From: DUVY01 sp036562755
Lineage (GTDB): Bacteria; Bacillota; Clostridia; Christensenellales; DUVY01
Direction: 5' to 3'
Length of the DNA stretch: 55,451 nt
Assembly (NCBI GenBank): GCA_036562755.1
Contig: DATCJN010000006.1
Coordinates: 1 to 55,451, forward strand
In this document: positions 1-8,618 of the stretch, piece after piece
How the letters are laid out: each line of letters opens with the position of its first letter
Position numbering within the stretch: position 1 is the first letter of the stretch
Notes under the pieces: generated by a model
The model's database searches: none
What the model was told of the DNA's origin: nothing
Seen by the model: the letters and a program-made list of their open reading frames with translations, nothing else
Program-made: the position numbers and the translations under genes

Positions 1-933
1 GATCTCGGTAACTTGGGTTACGCCCTCAAACATTCTGCTTATAACTTCAAGTTCTATCCTGCTCTTTATTTCAAATGACAAGCTGTCTGTAACCGTTGTG
101 TCCTTAATCTTAGCTTTTACTTCAACTTCATATGAGCTTGCCGCAGTTCTGGACAACTTGACGGTATATATTACCTTGTTGCCTTCGATTGCTTTTTCCG
201 ACTTAAAAGATGAAAAGCCTCTTCCATCGCGTTTCATTGTGATATCTACGGCAACCTTATTGGGGTTAGCTTTTTTGATATTAGATGAAGTTATCTCAAT
301 TATTATATCCAACGCCTCGCCCGCTTCGATTTCTTCAATATCTTTAGACAGATAAATATTTACGCTTAATAAGTCATAAACTTTGGCGGGAGCGCTTAAT
401 ATTTCTTGCTTTTTGGCGGAATACTGCTCCATAGCAAGTTTTACCGCGTCAATCATAGCATTGCCCGTAACGGTCGCGTTGGAAATTACATCAAACTGGG
501 TATTTTGCAAAGTCTGGTTATCAAGGTCTTTAAAAGCGTTTAGATCTCTTAGACCTTGTTCGCGGTCGGTATCATTGCTTTTAACCCTAATCGATATTAT
601 CTTATCGTCGCTTGTATTAATGGCGGTCAGCATCTCGACCGTGCCGTATGAGCCTGCTACGCCTTCGGCGTTTAAAATAACTATATCTTGATTATTGCCT
701 GCGGATGCTTTGTATGCGTTTTTTACTTTTTCATTCAAGCCAATTCCGCCGATCTCCAGCTCGTAAAATTCCGCGCTGTCGTCATCGACCATTTCTCTAA
801 AAACGGCAAGCAATTCGGCAGTAACGCCTTGAGGTTCCTCTACCTTCCAAAAATAATTGGCGACTGTTAAAAGTCCTGCGCAAATGACCGCTATAACTGT
901 CAATACAGCTACCGATTTTAACGTATTTTTCAT
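1..933 (-). CDS. rnfG: RnfG-like subunit of the Rnf complex (3' end outside the window)
   Basis: This is the periplasm-facing flavoprotein subunit of the Rnf ferredoxin:NAD+ oxidoreductase; the family carries a covalent FMN. The reading frame runs open from the ATG at 933 to the window edge (311 codons, no stop). Residues 5-25 form one N-terminal membrane anchor. The sequence DVISNAT at 148-154 fits the flavin-transferase target Dxx(S/T)GAT, with Asn where Gly is usual, so Thr154 would hold the FMN. RnfG is normally about 180-200 residues; here a beta-rich, Ig-like extension follows from about residue 180. The start overlaps the rnfD stop (ATGA), showing translational coupling. Subunits E, A and B are expected further left. 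Confidence 0.85.
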   Translation of the reverse strand, partial: MKNTLKSVAVLTVIAVICAGLLTVANYFWKVEEPQGVTAELLAVFREMVDDDSAEFYELEIGGIGLNEKVKNAYKASAGNNQDIVILNAEGVAGSYGTVEMLTAINTSDDKIISIRVKSNDTDREQGLRDLNAFKDLDNQTLQNTQFDVISNATVTGNAMIDAVKLAMEQYSAKKQEILSAPAKVYDLLSVNIYLSKDIEEIEAGEALDIIIEITSSNIKKANPNKVAVDITMKRDGRGFSSFKSEKAIEGNKVIYTVKLSRTAASSYEVEVKAKIKDTTVTDSLSFEIKSRIELEVISRMFEGVTQVTEI

Positions 934-1994
934 TTTGCACCTCTTACAGCTTTTTGTCTGCCGAACGCGCGAGGATAAACATATTTATCTATCAAAGGAA
1001 CTATTATATTCATAATTACTATAGAATACGAAACGCCTTCAGGATAAGAGCCAAACACTCTTATCAAAACAACCAAAAGCGCAATTCCCAGGCCATAAAT
1101 CACATTGCCAATAAACGTATTGGGGCTGGTAGCGTAATCGGTCGCCATAAATACGGCGCCAAGCATTAACCCGCCCGTTAGGATGTGACCCGCTACCAAA
1201 AGCATCATATCGGTAAAGCTTGCGCCCGAGGGCAGCGCGTCGAATAAAAGCGCAAAGAGCGCTACGCCGCCTATGATAATTAAAGGCATTCTAGGATCTA
1301 TAACCTTTCGTATGGTCAAGTAAATAAATCCTATCAATATAGCTATAACGCTTGTCTCGCCTAAAGCAGCCGCGCCTTTATTTCCTATTAAGAAATTAAA
1401 CCAGTTAGCCGATACATCTGCTGCGCTTCTTCCAGCAGTCAGCCATGTTGCCGAGCTTGCCGCGTCTAAACCAATAATATTGGCCGTGCCTACCGTGCCC
1501 ATAACGGAGCCAAAGGCAATAACCATAAATAATCTCGCGGTTAGAGCGGGGTTAGCGAAATTTCTTCCGATTCCGCCAAAAGCCATTTTTACCAAAACGA
1601 TGGCAAAGACGGTGGCAATTATAGGCATCCAAATATTAGCTAAACTGATGGTTCCGGGAATATAAGCCATTGCCTGTTTATCGTAAGCCCATATCATAGA
1701 GGCGGGTAAATTAAGCGCCAGTAATATACCGGTAACTATACATGAAAGGTCGGTAGCGGATGAAGTTTTGACCGCTTCCCATGTCCATTTGTTATTTCTA
1801 ATTAGAGTGAATAATAACTCTGAAACAAACGCGGTAACGCTGCATACCGCGACTAATATTAACGTTCCCCAGCCAAAGAATATAACGCCCGCTATTATAG
1901 AAGGAATAAGCGCTATTATAACATCCAACATAATCTTTCGCGTGGAAAAGTTGGACGATATATAAGGGGAAGATTTTACTGCTAGCTTATCCAT
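930..1994 (-). CDS. rnfD: RnfD, integral membrane FMN subunit of the Rnf complex
   Basis: RnfD is a polytopic membrane subunit of the Rnf complex, with covalent FMN, and takes part in coupling electron flow to Na+ or H+ transport. The 354-residue length is normal. The family signatures are GGIGRNFANPAL at about 140-151 and a late GGLMLGAVFMATD segment. The flavinylation site is DAASSAT at 177-183: Dxx(S/T)GAT with Ser in place of Gly, so Thr183 is the likely FMN-bearing residue. It starts three bases after the rnfC stop and overlaps rnfG by four bases, so the three genes are one operon. Confidence 0.93.
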   Translation of the reverse strand: MDKLAVKSSPYISSNFSTRKIMLDVIIALIPSIIAGVIFFGWGTLILVAVCSVTAFVSELLFTLIRNNKWTWEAVKTSSATDLSCIVTGILLALNLPASMIWAYDKQAMAYIPGTISLANIWMPIIATVFAIVLVKMAFGGIGRNFANPALTARLFMVIAFGSVMGTVGTANIIGLDAASSATWLTAGRSAADVSANWFNFLIGNKGAAALGETSVIAILIGFIYLTIRKVIDPRMPLIIIGGVALFALLFDALPSGASFTDMMLLVAGHILTGGLMLGAVFMATDYATSPNTFIGNVIYGLGIALLVVLIRVFGSYPEGVSYSIVIMNIIVPLIDKYVYPRAFGRQKAVRGAK

Positions 1995-1997
1995 ATT

Positions 1998-3437
1998 TTA
2001 CATACCCCTCTTTGCTATCATTTTTTTGGATTTTTTCATAGAAGACACTAAATCGCGCTTGGCGGGGCAAATATAACTGCAGCAGCCGCAGAGAATGCAA
2101 TCTACCGCGCCGTATTTCTTAGCGTCCGCCCAATCGCCCGCAATACATGCCAGATCAATATACATAGGCATTAGCTTCATAGGGCAAACCCTTGCGCATT
2201 TCCCGCAATTAATGCATTGGCTGGGCTCAATATTATTGATTTCTTTTTGGGTTAAGAACAAAACCGCCGAGGTCGTGGCTGTAACCACTTCGTCTGCGCT
2301 TTTGGCCGCCTCGCCCATCATAGGTCCGCCATTGAGTATCATATAGCATTGAGCGGATTTTATCTCTTCCAGTTCTTTTTGTAATTTCTTTATTTCGCGT
2401 TTTAATTGATTTGCTTGAGACTTATCTGCCGATTCAAGTTGAGCTTGTTTTTCGCGTATTAGGTCCTGCTTGACTTTTACATTTTCAAGCGAATCTGCCG
2501 CTTTGCAGTCGTTAAGTATATCCTTATAAGAAGTGCCTATTCTAATCCAATAGTTGCCCTTATTCTTTACAGCGCCGCCTGATACGGTTACGACGCGTCT
2601 ATATAAGGGTTGTCCTTCCCAAACAGCGTTGTAAACAGCCAAAGCGGTATGCGTGTTGTTAACAACAACGCCTACCTTAGAAGGCAAGGACTCTGCCGGA
2701 ACTACTCTCTTAGTAAGGGAATAAATAAGCTGTTTTTCTGCGCCTTGGGGATACTTTGTCTTTAAAGCAACTACCTTTATATCTGAATAATTATTTTGAG
2801 CTACAACCTTGTTTAAAACTTCGATAGCGTCTTTTTTGTTGTCTTCAATACCGATTATAATATTATCAACATTTATTGCTTTGGCTATGTATTTTGCGCC
2901 TTTTAGGATTTGCTCGGGATATTCCACCATTATTCTATGGTCGGCGGTTATATAAGGCTCGCATTCAGAACCGTTAATAATTAAGGTATCTACCTTAACG
3001 CCCTCGGGAATATCCAATTTTACCGCAGTAGGAAAGCCTGCGCCGCCCATTCCGACTATTCCGCATTCGGCAATTCTTTTTAGGATTTGATCCGAAGTAG
3101 GATTTTCAAGCCTGGGCAAAAATTCCGTTTGATCCGAAAAGTCGTTGTCTATGACTATGTGCAAAACATCGCCATGCGCGGTAGGCTTGGTTTCTATGGC
3201 AGAAACCTTTCCGCTTACCGATGAAAAGATATTAGCGCTGACGTCGCCGTCGGCCTTTGCTATCAAGGTGCCGATCTTTACATTATCGCCCACCTTAACA
3301 CAAACAACAGCCGGCTTGCCAATGTGTTGAACGACAGGAATATATACCTTAGAAGCCGGCGTTAATTCTGATATGTAAATTTTTTCTGTTAATTTATTTG
3401 TCGGCGGATGAACGCCGCCCGTAAATGTATTTGGCAT
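1998..3437 (-). CDS. rnfC: RnfC, NADH/FMN and Fe-S subunit of the Rnf complex
   Basis: RnfC is the cytoplasmic, membrane-associated subunit that exchanges electrons with NAD(H). In this 479-residue protein the glycine-rich nucleotide/FMN motif GMGGAGFPT lies at 129-137 and GGPMMG at 370-375. Two [4Fe-4S] ferredoxin motifs are intact: Cys 408/411/414/418 and Cys 447/450/453/457. Residues about 312-362 form a charged heptad-type helix, probably a coiled coil, inserted where most RnfC proteins have a short linker; this accounts for the extra length. It is the first gene of the operon, preceded by a good promoter at 3477-3505. Confidence 0.95.
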   Translation of the reverse strand: MPNTFTGGVHPPTNKLTEKIYISELTPASKVYIPVVQHIGKPAVVCVKVGDNVKIGTLIAKADGDVSANIFSSVSGKVSAIETKPTAHGDVLHIVIDNDFSDQTEFLPRLENPTSDQILKRIAECGIVGMGGAGFPTAVKLDIPEGVKVDTLIINGSECEPYITADHRIMVEYPEQILKGAKYIAKAINVDNIIIGIEDNKKDAIEVLNKVVAQNNYSDIKVVALKTKYPQGAEKQLIYSLTKRVVPAESLPSKVGVVVNNTHTALAVYNAVWEGQPLYRRVVTVSGGAVKNKGNYWIRIGTSYKDILNDCKAADSLENVKVKQDLIREKQAQLESADKSQANQLKREIKKLQKELEEIKSAQCYMILNGGPMMGEAAKSADEVVTATTSAVLFLTQKEINNIEPSQCINCGKCARVCPMKLMPMYIDLACIAGDWADAKKYGAVDCILCGCCSYICPAKRDLVSSMKKSKKMIAKRGM

Positions 3438-3476
3438 CGAAAAACCATCCTACAATTTGATAATTATTCGTCAATG

Positions 3477-3505
3477 ATTATAACATTCATTTGACAATTT
3501 GTCCA
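3477..3505 (-). promoter_or_regulatory. Promoter of the rnf operon
   Basis: Reading leftward, TGGACA (3505-3500, five of six consensus bases) is followed after 17 bases by a perfect TATAAT (3482-3477). The rnfC start codon is about 40 bases further on. This is a sigma-A type promoter inferred from sequence only. Confidence 0.7.
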
Positions 3506-3642
3506 TAAATACACAAAAAATTAATAGAACTTTCTTAATAGTATTATGCAATTTTTTCAAAAGCATTATGTAATTACAGGGCTTGCCTAAAATATTAAAC
3601 TGTTAATTCTATTCGAGGCTTATAAGAGAATATATTAGTCTT

Positions 3643-4797
3643 ATGAAAGCTTTTCCAAAAAACGCTCAATCCATTAAAGAACTCTTAAGACAAAAACCCC
3701 AAGGCAAGACAGACAAAGTCTTATTTGTTTTCACTGTAATCATAACGCTTTTCGGAATTTTGATGGTATATTCGGCCAGTAGTTATACCGCATTGGTCAG
3801 ATATAACGACAGCTTCTTTTATATGAAAAAGCAAATTTTAGGTGCTATCTTGGGCTTGGGCGCGATGACAGGCCTAACCTATGTCAATTACAAGGCGCTG
3901 GATAGATTAAAATTACCCATTTTGATTATTTCAATAATTTTGCTGATTGTCGTATTTATTCCCGGCGTTGGATTGGAAAATTACGGGGCTAACAGGTGGA
4001 TCGATTTGCCGGGATTTACCATTCAACCAAGCGAGATATCTAAATTCGCATTTATTATTTTTGCAGCGGGATATATGGCTAAAAACCAAGAGAAAATGAC
4101 AACTTTTAAAGGGCTATTACCCGTTTTGGCCGCGGGCGGGATTATTTCGCTGCTTATAATACTAGAGCCCAATATGTCTATAACTATGTGCACCATTTTG
4201 CTAATGCTTTTTATGCTGTTTATGGGCGGAGCGCGGATAAAACATTTTATTATCCTGGCGATTCCCGTAGCGGCTTTGGTGCCTATATTAATATGGATGG
4301 AACCGTATAGATTAAACCGGCTTTCAGCGTTTTTAAATCCTTGGGCGTCGCCTTTGGAAGAAGGCTTCCAATTGATACAATCCTATTATTCCCTAGGCAG
4401 CGGCGGTTGGTTTGGCGTAGGTCTTTTTAATTCTCGCCAAAAATATCTATTCCTGCCTTTTTCGGAATCGGACTTTATTTTTAGCATAATCGGTGAAGAG
4501 CTAGGTCTGGTCGGGGCGATATTAACGATTTTGGTGTTTTGCGTTATTATTTATCGCTGCTTTAAAGTGGCTTTACATGCGCCCGATAGATTGGGCTTTT
4601 ATATGGCGGCCGGAGTAGGCGCTATTATCGCCATCCAAGTCGCTATAAATATCGCCGTCGTAACGGGCAGTATTCCGCCTACCGGGCTTCCTCTGCCTTT
4701 TGTGAGCGCGGGCAGCTCTTCGTTGGTCGTGTTTATGGGCGGAATAGGAATTGTCCAGAATATAGCAAGACACTCAAATCCAATTGAGATTAATTAG
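3643..4797 (+). CDS. ftsW: FtsW/RodA/SpoVE family peptidoglycan glycosyltransferase
   Basis: SEDS-family polymerase that extends glycan strands from lipid II, working with a class B penicillin-binding protein. It has 384 residues and about ten membrane segments. Family marks are YGANRWIDLPG (114-124) with QPSEISK (128-134), the LPFSESDFIFSIIGEE stretch (271-286) containing the conserved Asp277, and a C-terminal PFVSAGSSS (352-360). Whether it serves division (FtsW) or sporulation (SpoVE) cannot be told from sequence. It sits alone on the plus strand and overlaps the 3' end of murD by eight bases, unlike the usual co-directional arrangement. No Shine-Dalgarno is visible, and TATATT at 3631-3636 is very close to the ATG, so the mRNA may be nearly leaderless. 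Confidence 0.9.
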   Translation: MKAFPKNAQSIKELLRQKPQGKTDKVLFVFTVIITLFGILMVYSASSYTALVRYNDSFFYMKKQILGAILGLGAMTGLTYVNYKALDRLKLPILIISIILLIVVFIPGVGLENYGANRWIDLPGFTIQPSEISKFAFIIFAAGYMAKNQEKMTTFKGLLPVLAAGGIISLLIILEPNMSITMCTILLMLFMLFMGGARIKHFIILAIPVAALVPILIWMEPYRLNRLSAFLNPWASPLEEGFQLIQSYYSLGSGGWFGVGLFNSRQKYLFLPFSESDFIFSIIGEELGLVGAILTILVFCVIIYRCFKVALHAPDRLGFYMAAGVGAIIAIQVAINIAVVTGSIPPTGLPLPFVSAGSSSLVVFMGGIGIVQNIARHSNPIEIN

Positions 4798-6097
4798 CGC
4801 CTAAAGATTTTACTAATTCTATAAATCTCTCGCCGCGCGCCTCAAAATTAATGAACTCATCAAAGCTGGCGCACGCAGGCGAAAGCAGGATGTTACAAGG
4901 CTTGATTTTTTGAGCGGCTTCCACGCTTTTATAAAACGCGTCCTTAAAATCGTCGGCTGTAATGGTTTTATCCAATAAGCCGACTGTTTTTATATCTTCA
5001 ACCATCTTTTGTTTGGTTGCGCCGCAAACAACTATGTAATTAATAATATGGTTATATCCGTCTTTTATTTTTTTAAAAAAGTCCAAAAAGCTTATCCCCT
5101 TGTCGCTGCCGCCCAAAATCAATACGGTCGGCGCGGTCATGCTCTTTATAGCCACAATGCTTGAGTCGGGATTGGTAGCCTTGGAATCGTTGATAAAATT
5201 GATTCCGTTTAATTGCCCTACGAATTGTAATCTGTGCTTGACTCCGCCAAATTTCGCTAAAGCGCGCTTAATAATATCAATTTTGACATCGACCAAATAA
5301 GCGCTCAACCCCGCCATAAGCGCGTTTTGGACATTATGGTCGCCTATGATTTTTAAGTCTGTTTTATCAATGACATATTTTCCGTCTATATAAATCTTGC
5401 CGTCAAGACACCAAGCGCCGTTTACCTTTTCCCTTTGACTTATGAATAATTTTTTTGAAGGCGGATTGTAATATTTTAAAAGTTCGGGCTGGTCGTAATT
5501 GGCTATAAAATAATCATTTATTGTTTGATTTTCAAAAATGCGGGTCTTGCATTGTATGTAATTTTCCATTGTAATATGTCTGTCTAAATGGTCGCTCGTT
5601 ATATTTAAAATGCCCGCGATATACGGCTTGAAGCTTTGAATAGTTTCCAATTGAAAGCTTGAAACCTCAATGGGCAAAATATCGTCTTTGGAATAGTCCA
5701 ACGCCTTGGATGAAAAAGGCGTTCCTATATTGCCCAAAGGTTCGTTTTTAAATCCCGCTTCGTTTAATATAAAACTTATAAGGCTTACCGTAGTGGTTTT
5801 TCCGTTGGTGCCTGTTATTGCAATTAATTTGCTCTGATTTAGCCTATACCCGAATTCCAGCTCCGAAATTACGGGAACATTGCATTGATAACACATTACG
5901 ACATTAAGGTCGTAAACGCTGATGCCCGGGCTTAAAATACACTCGTCAAAAGATTTGATAAAGTTATATGTTAAATTAGCTTTTCGTGTATCGTTAATCA
6001 AAACCGCGTTGCAGCCTATGGTTTTTAAAACATTTAAAACGCTTGCGCCGCTTGCGCCCCCGCCTAAAATCAAAACGCGCTTATCTTTATAGTCCAA
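4790..6097 (-). CDS. murD: MurD, UDP-MurNAc-L-alanine:D-glutamate ligase
   Basis: Cytoplasmic Mur ligase that adds D-Glu to UDP-N-acetylmuramoyl-L-alanine in peptidoglycan precursor synthesis. The 435-residue length is normal. An N-terminal Rossmann-like domain (LILGGGASG at 9-17) binds the UDP part; the ATP loop GTNGKTT is at 96-102; and the C-terminal ligase domain has the LILGGSDKG and LLSPACASFDEF signatures. It is the last gene of the murE-mraY-murD run, 14 bases after mraY, and converges on ftsW with an eight-base overlap of the coding ends. Confidence 0.95.
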   Translation of the reverse strand: MDYKDKRVLILGGGASGASVLNVLKTIGCNAVLINDTRKANLTYNFIKSFDECILSPGISVYDLNVVMCYQCNVPVISELEFGYRLNQSKLIAITGTNGKTTTVSLISFILNEAGFKNEPLGNIGTPFSSKALDYSKDDILPIEVSSFQLETIQSFKPYIAGILNITSDHLDRHITMENYIQCKTRIFENQTINDYFIANYDQPELLKYYNPPSKKLFISQREKVNGAWCLDGKIYIDGKYVIDKTDLKIIGDHNVQNALMAGLSAYLVDVKIDIIKRALAKFGGVKHRLQFVGQLNGINFINDSKATNPDSSIVAIKSMTAPTVLILGGSDKGISFLDFFKKIKDGYNHIINYIVVCGATKQKMVEDIKTVGLLDKTITADDFKDAFYKSVEAAQKIKPCNILLSPACASFDEFINFEARGERFIELVKSLGAN

Positions 6098-6111
6098 TTT
6101 AACCGTCCGAC

Positions 6112-7122
6112 CTATAAGAATATAAGATATAAAATGCCGCTTAAGATTCCCATAACCGCGGTTACCATAATATATATGACTGTAATTTTTGCCTCGTGAA
6201 TGCCCTTTCTTTCGTAATGGTGATGCAGCGGCGCCATAAGAAAAACTCTCTTTCCTTTGGTTGCTTTAAAATATAATACCTGGATAATGACGCTTAAGCT
6301 GCTTAAAACAAACATTACTCCGACTATAGGCATTAACAGTTCCTGCCTTGTAAACACAGTAACGCACGCCACAGCTCCGCCTAAAGCGAGCGAGCCCGTG
6401 TCTCCCATAAATATTTTGGCGGGGTAGCTGTTATATATCAAATATCCCATAACACCGCCGATAACCGCGCTGCCGAAAATTATCTGTCCGATGTATTCGT
6501 TTATTATTTGCTCGCTAATACCTTCATTATATAAATAATTAGCATAAAAAACCTGTATGGCGCAAAATGAAAGCATAAATACAGCGGTTACGCCGCCCGC
6601 AAGCCCGTCAAGGCCGTCGGTTAGATTTACGCTGTTGGTAGCCGCCAAAAATATAAATATAATAAAAGGAATTATAAACGCGCCTAGATCTATTTCGATA
6701 GATGTAAAGGGAATTAATATATACGAGCCGATATTTTTATTCCTATACGCGTAAATGGCTATTATTATAGCTATCAATGTCTGAGCGATGATTTTTTGAT
6801 AAGCCCTTAATCCTAAGTTTTGTTTGAACTTTATTTTAATAAAATCGTCTAATCCGCCTACTACTCCATACGCTACCATAACCGCCAAAGACATCAAGGA
6901 AGAACCTAAAAATTTTGAAAACAGCATAGCTACGATAACCGCTAATATAAACGCTATGCCGCCCATCGTAGGCGTGCCTTGCTTGCTTAGGTGGTTATCG
7001 ACATAGTGCAAAATAGTTTGACGCGCTTTGACCGTTTTTATGATGACGGGAGTAACCAAAGCGGACACTATAAAAGCAATTATAAGCGCTATAAGGGATT
7101 TTAAAATAACTTCAATAAACAA
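6112..7122 (-). CDS. mraY: MraY, phospho-N-acetylmuramoyl-pentapeptide transferase
   Basis: Integral membrane enzyme that transfers phospho-MurNAc-pentapeptide to undecaprenyl phosphate, making lipid I. The 336 residues form about ten membrane segments. Diagnostic motifs are DD at 92-93, NLTDGLDGLAGG at 166-177, and the cytoplasmic histidine cluster APLHHHYERKG with HHH at 300-302. The coding region begins two bases after murE ends, so translation is probably coupled. MurF, which normally sits between MurE and MraY and makes the MraY substrate, is not in the window. Confidence 0.96.
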   Translation of the reverse strand: MFIEVILKSLIALIIAFIVSALVTPVIIKTVKARQTILHYVDNHLSKQGTPTMGGIAFILAVIVAMLFSKFLGSSLMSLAVMVAYGVVGGLDDFIKIKFKQNLGLRAYQKIIAQTLIAIIIAIYAYRNKNIGSYILIPFTSIEIDLGAFIIPFIIFIFLAATNSVNLTDGLDGLAGGVTAVFMLSFCAIQVFYANYLYNEGISEQIINEYIGQIIFGSAVIGGVMGYLIYNSYPAKIFMGDTGSLALGGAVACVTVFTRQELLMPIVGVMFVLSSLSVIIQVLYFKATKGKRVFLMAPLHHHYERKGIHEAKITVIYIMVTAVMGILSGILYLIFL

Positions 7123-7124
7123 GG

Positions 7125-8570
7125 CTACACCATGCTCTCAATAATGTTTTTTACGACTTCCAAATCAGAAAACGGATATTTTACGCCCATTATTTCTTGG
7201 TAAGATTCGTCTCCCTTGCCTGCTATCAACACTATATCTTTTTTTTGGCTTATAGATAAAGCGTGTTGTATGGCCTGCTTTCTGTCGGGAATGCACACGA
7301 ATTTACCTTGAGTTTGTTTTGCGCCTTGGACGATATCTTCTATTATATCTTCAGGCTTTTCAAAGCGCGGGTTATCGCTGGTAATTACCGTGTAATCGGA
7401 CATTTTGCACGCCGCCTTGCCCATCTTGGCGCGCTTGTCTTTGTCGCGGTTTCCCCCGCAACCGAACACGGTAATAATTTTGCCCTTTGCAAATTCTTTT
7501 ATACTGCGCAATATATTTATTAAGCCGTCGGGCGTATGCGCGTAATCGATTATTACTTGTTTGTCTTTATTTATATAGGTCTGGAACCGACCTTTAACTG
7601 TCTTTACATTATTAATGCCCGCCGCAATGTCCGATAAATTTACGTTAAGAAGGTAACACGCGAGCGCGGAGCCCATGGTATTATACATATTAAATCTGCC
7701 CGGAAGAGCGAAGTTAATTTCGTATATTTTATCAAATATATTAATTATGTATTGAAGACCTTTAATGCTTGAAGCGTAGTTTATTCCGAAAGCGTCGGCG
7801 GGATTTTTGCAGCCGTATGTAAAACAAGGGATACCGCACGTTCGGATTATTTGTCTTCCCAATTCATCGTCCACGTTTACTACAGCCATTTTGGCGTATC
7901 GGGAGTTAAAAAATTTTGCTTTGGCTTGTCTATAGTTATCCATCGTCTTGAAAAAGTCCAAGTGGTCCTGGGTACAGTTAGTAAATATAGCTATATCGTA
8001 AACAATACCGTCGATTTTATTTAAGGCCAAAGCGTGAGCGGATACTTCCATTACTACCCAATCGGTATCGCAGTCCGCCATTTTTTTAAAGATAGAATGA
8101 AGTTCTATTGGATCGGGAGTAGTTAACGAGGGCGGATAGGTTATGCCGTCTATGATTATTCCGCTAGTTCCTATTAATCCTACCTTTTTGCCCGCCGCCT
8201 CGCCTATGCTTTTGATTATGTATGTAGTAGTAGTTTTGCCGTTTGTGCCAGTTACGCCTATCAGTTTCATTTTTTTGGCAGGATTGCCGTAAAAATTGGC
8301 GCTTATTATAGACATAGCGCTTCGGACATCGTCGACGATTATTTGAGTAATGTCTAAATCCTCAAAAACTTTTTGGCTAATAATCGCTGCCGCGCCGTTT
8401 TGGACGGCTTGAGGGACAAATTCGTGTCCGTCGGCTTTTTCGCCTTTAAGACAAAAAAATAAACCTTTATCGGTTATAGTCTTGCTGTCGTGCGAAAGGT
8501 TGGTTATCTCGGTATCAGCGCCAATAACTTGATTCGGATTAACCCCTTGCAACAATTCAAAAAGTTTCAT
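7125..8570 (-). CDS. murE: MurE, UDP-MurNAc-tripeptide synthetase (meso-DAP type)
   Basis: Mur ligase adding the third stem-peptide residue. The 481-residue length is normal. The ATP-binding loop GTNGKTT is at 108-114. The specificity motif DNPR at 399-402 is that of meso-diaminopimelate-adding MurE rather than the lysine type, so the wall is predicted to contain meso-DAP. A start ATG preceded by AAGGA at suitable distance supports the chosen start. First of the murE-mraY-murD run; the SPOR-domain gene lies 48 bases upstream on the same strand. Confidence 0.95.
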   Translation of the reverse strand: MKLFELLQGVNPNQVIGADTEITNLSHDSKTITDKGLFFCLKGEKADGHEFVPQAVQNGAAAIISQKVFEDLDITQIIVDDVRSAMSIISANFYGNPAKKMKLIGVTGTNGKTTTTYIIKSIGEAAGKKVGLIGTSGIIIDGITYPPSLTTPDPIELHSIFKKMADCDTDWVVMEVSAHALALNKIDGIVYDIAIFTNCTQDHLDFFKTMDNYRQAKAKFFNSRYAKMAVVNVDDELGRQIIRTCGIPCFTYGCKNPADAFGINYASSIKGLQYIINIFDKIYEINFALPGRFNMYNTMGSALACYLLNVNLSDIAAGINNVKTVKGRFQTYINKDKQVIIDYAHTPDGLINILRSIKEFAKGKIITVFGCGGNRDKDKRAKMGKAACKMSDYTVITSDNPRFEKPEDIIEDIVQGAKQTQGKFVCIPDRKQAIQHALSISQKKDIVLIAGKGDESYQEIMGVKYPFSDLEVVKNIIESMV

Positions 8571-8618
8571 ATGGCATTCCTTAAAATAAAAATTTGGAAA
8601 GCGATAAAAATCTTAGGT

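Noticed and set aside
1..870. Plus-strand frames at 98-355, 383-691 and 688-870
   Set aside because: They are antisense to the continuous rnfG frame, which is supported by the flavinylation motif and by coupling with rnfD.
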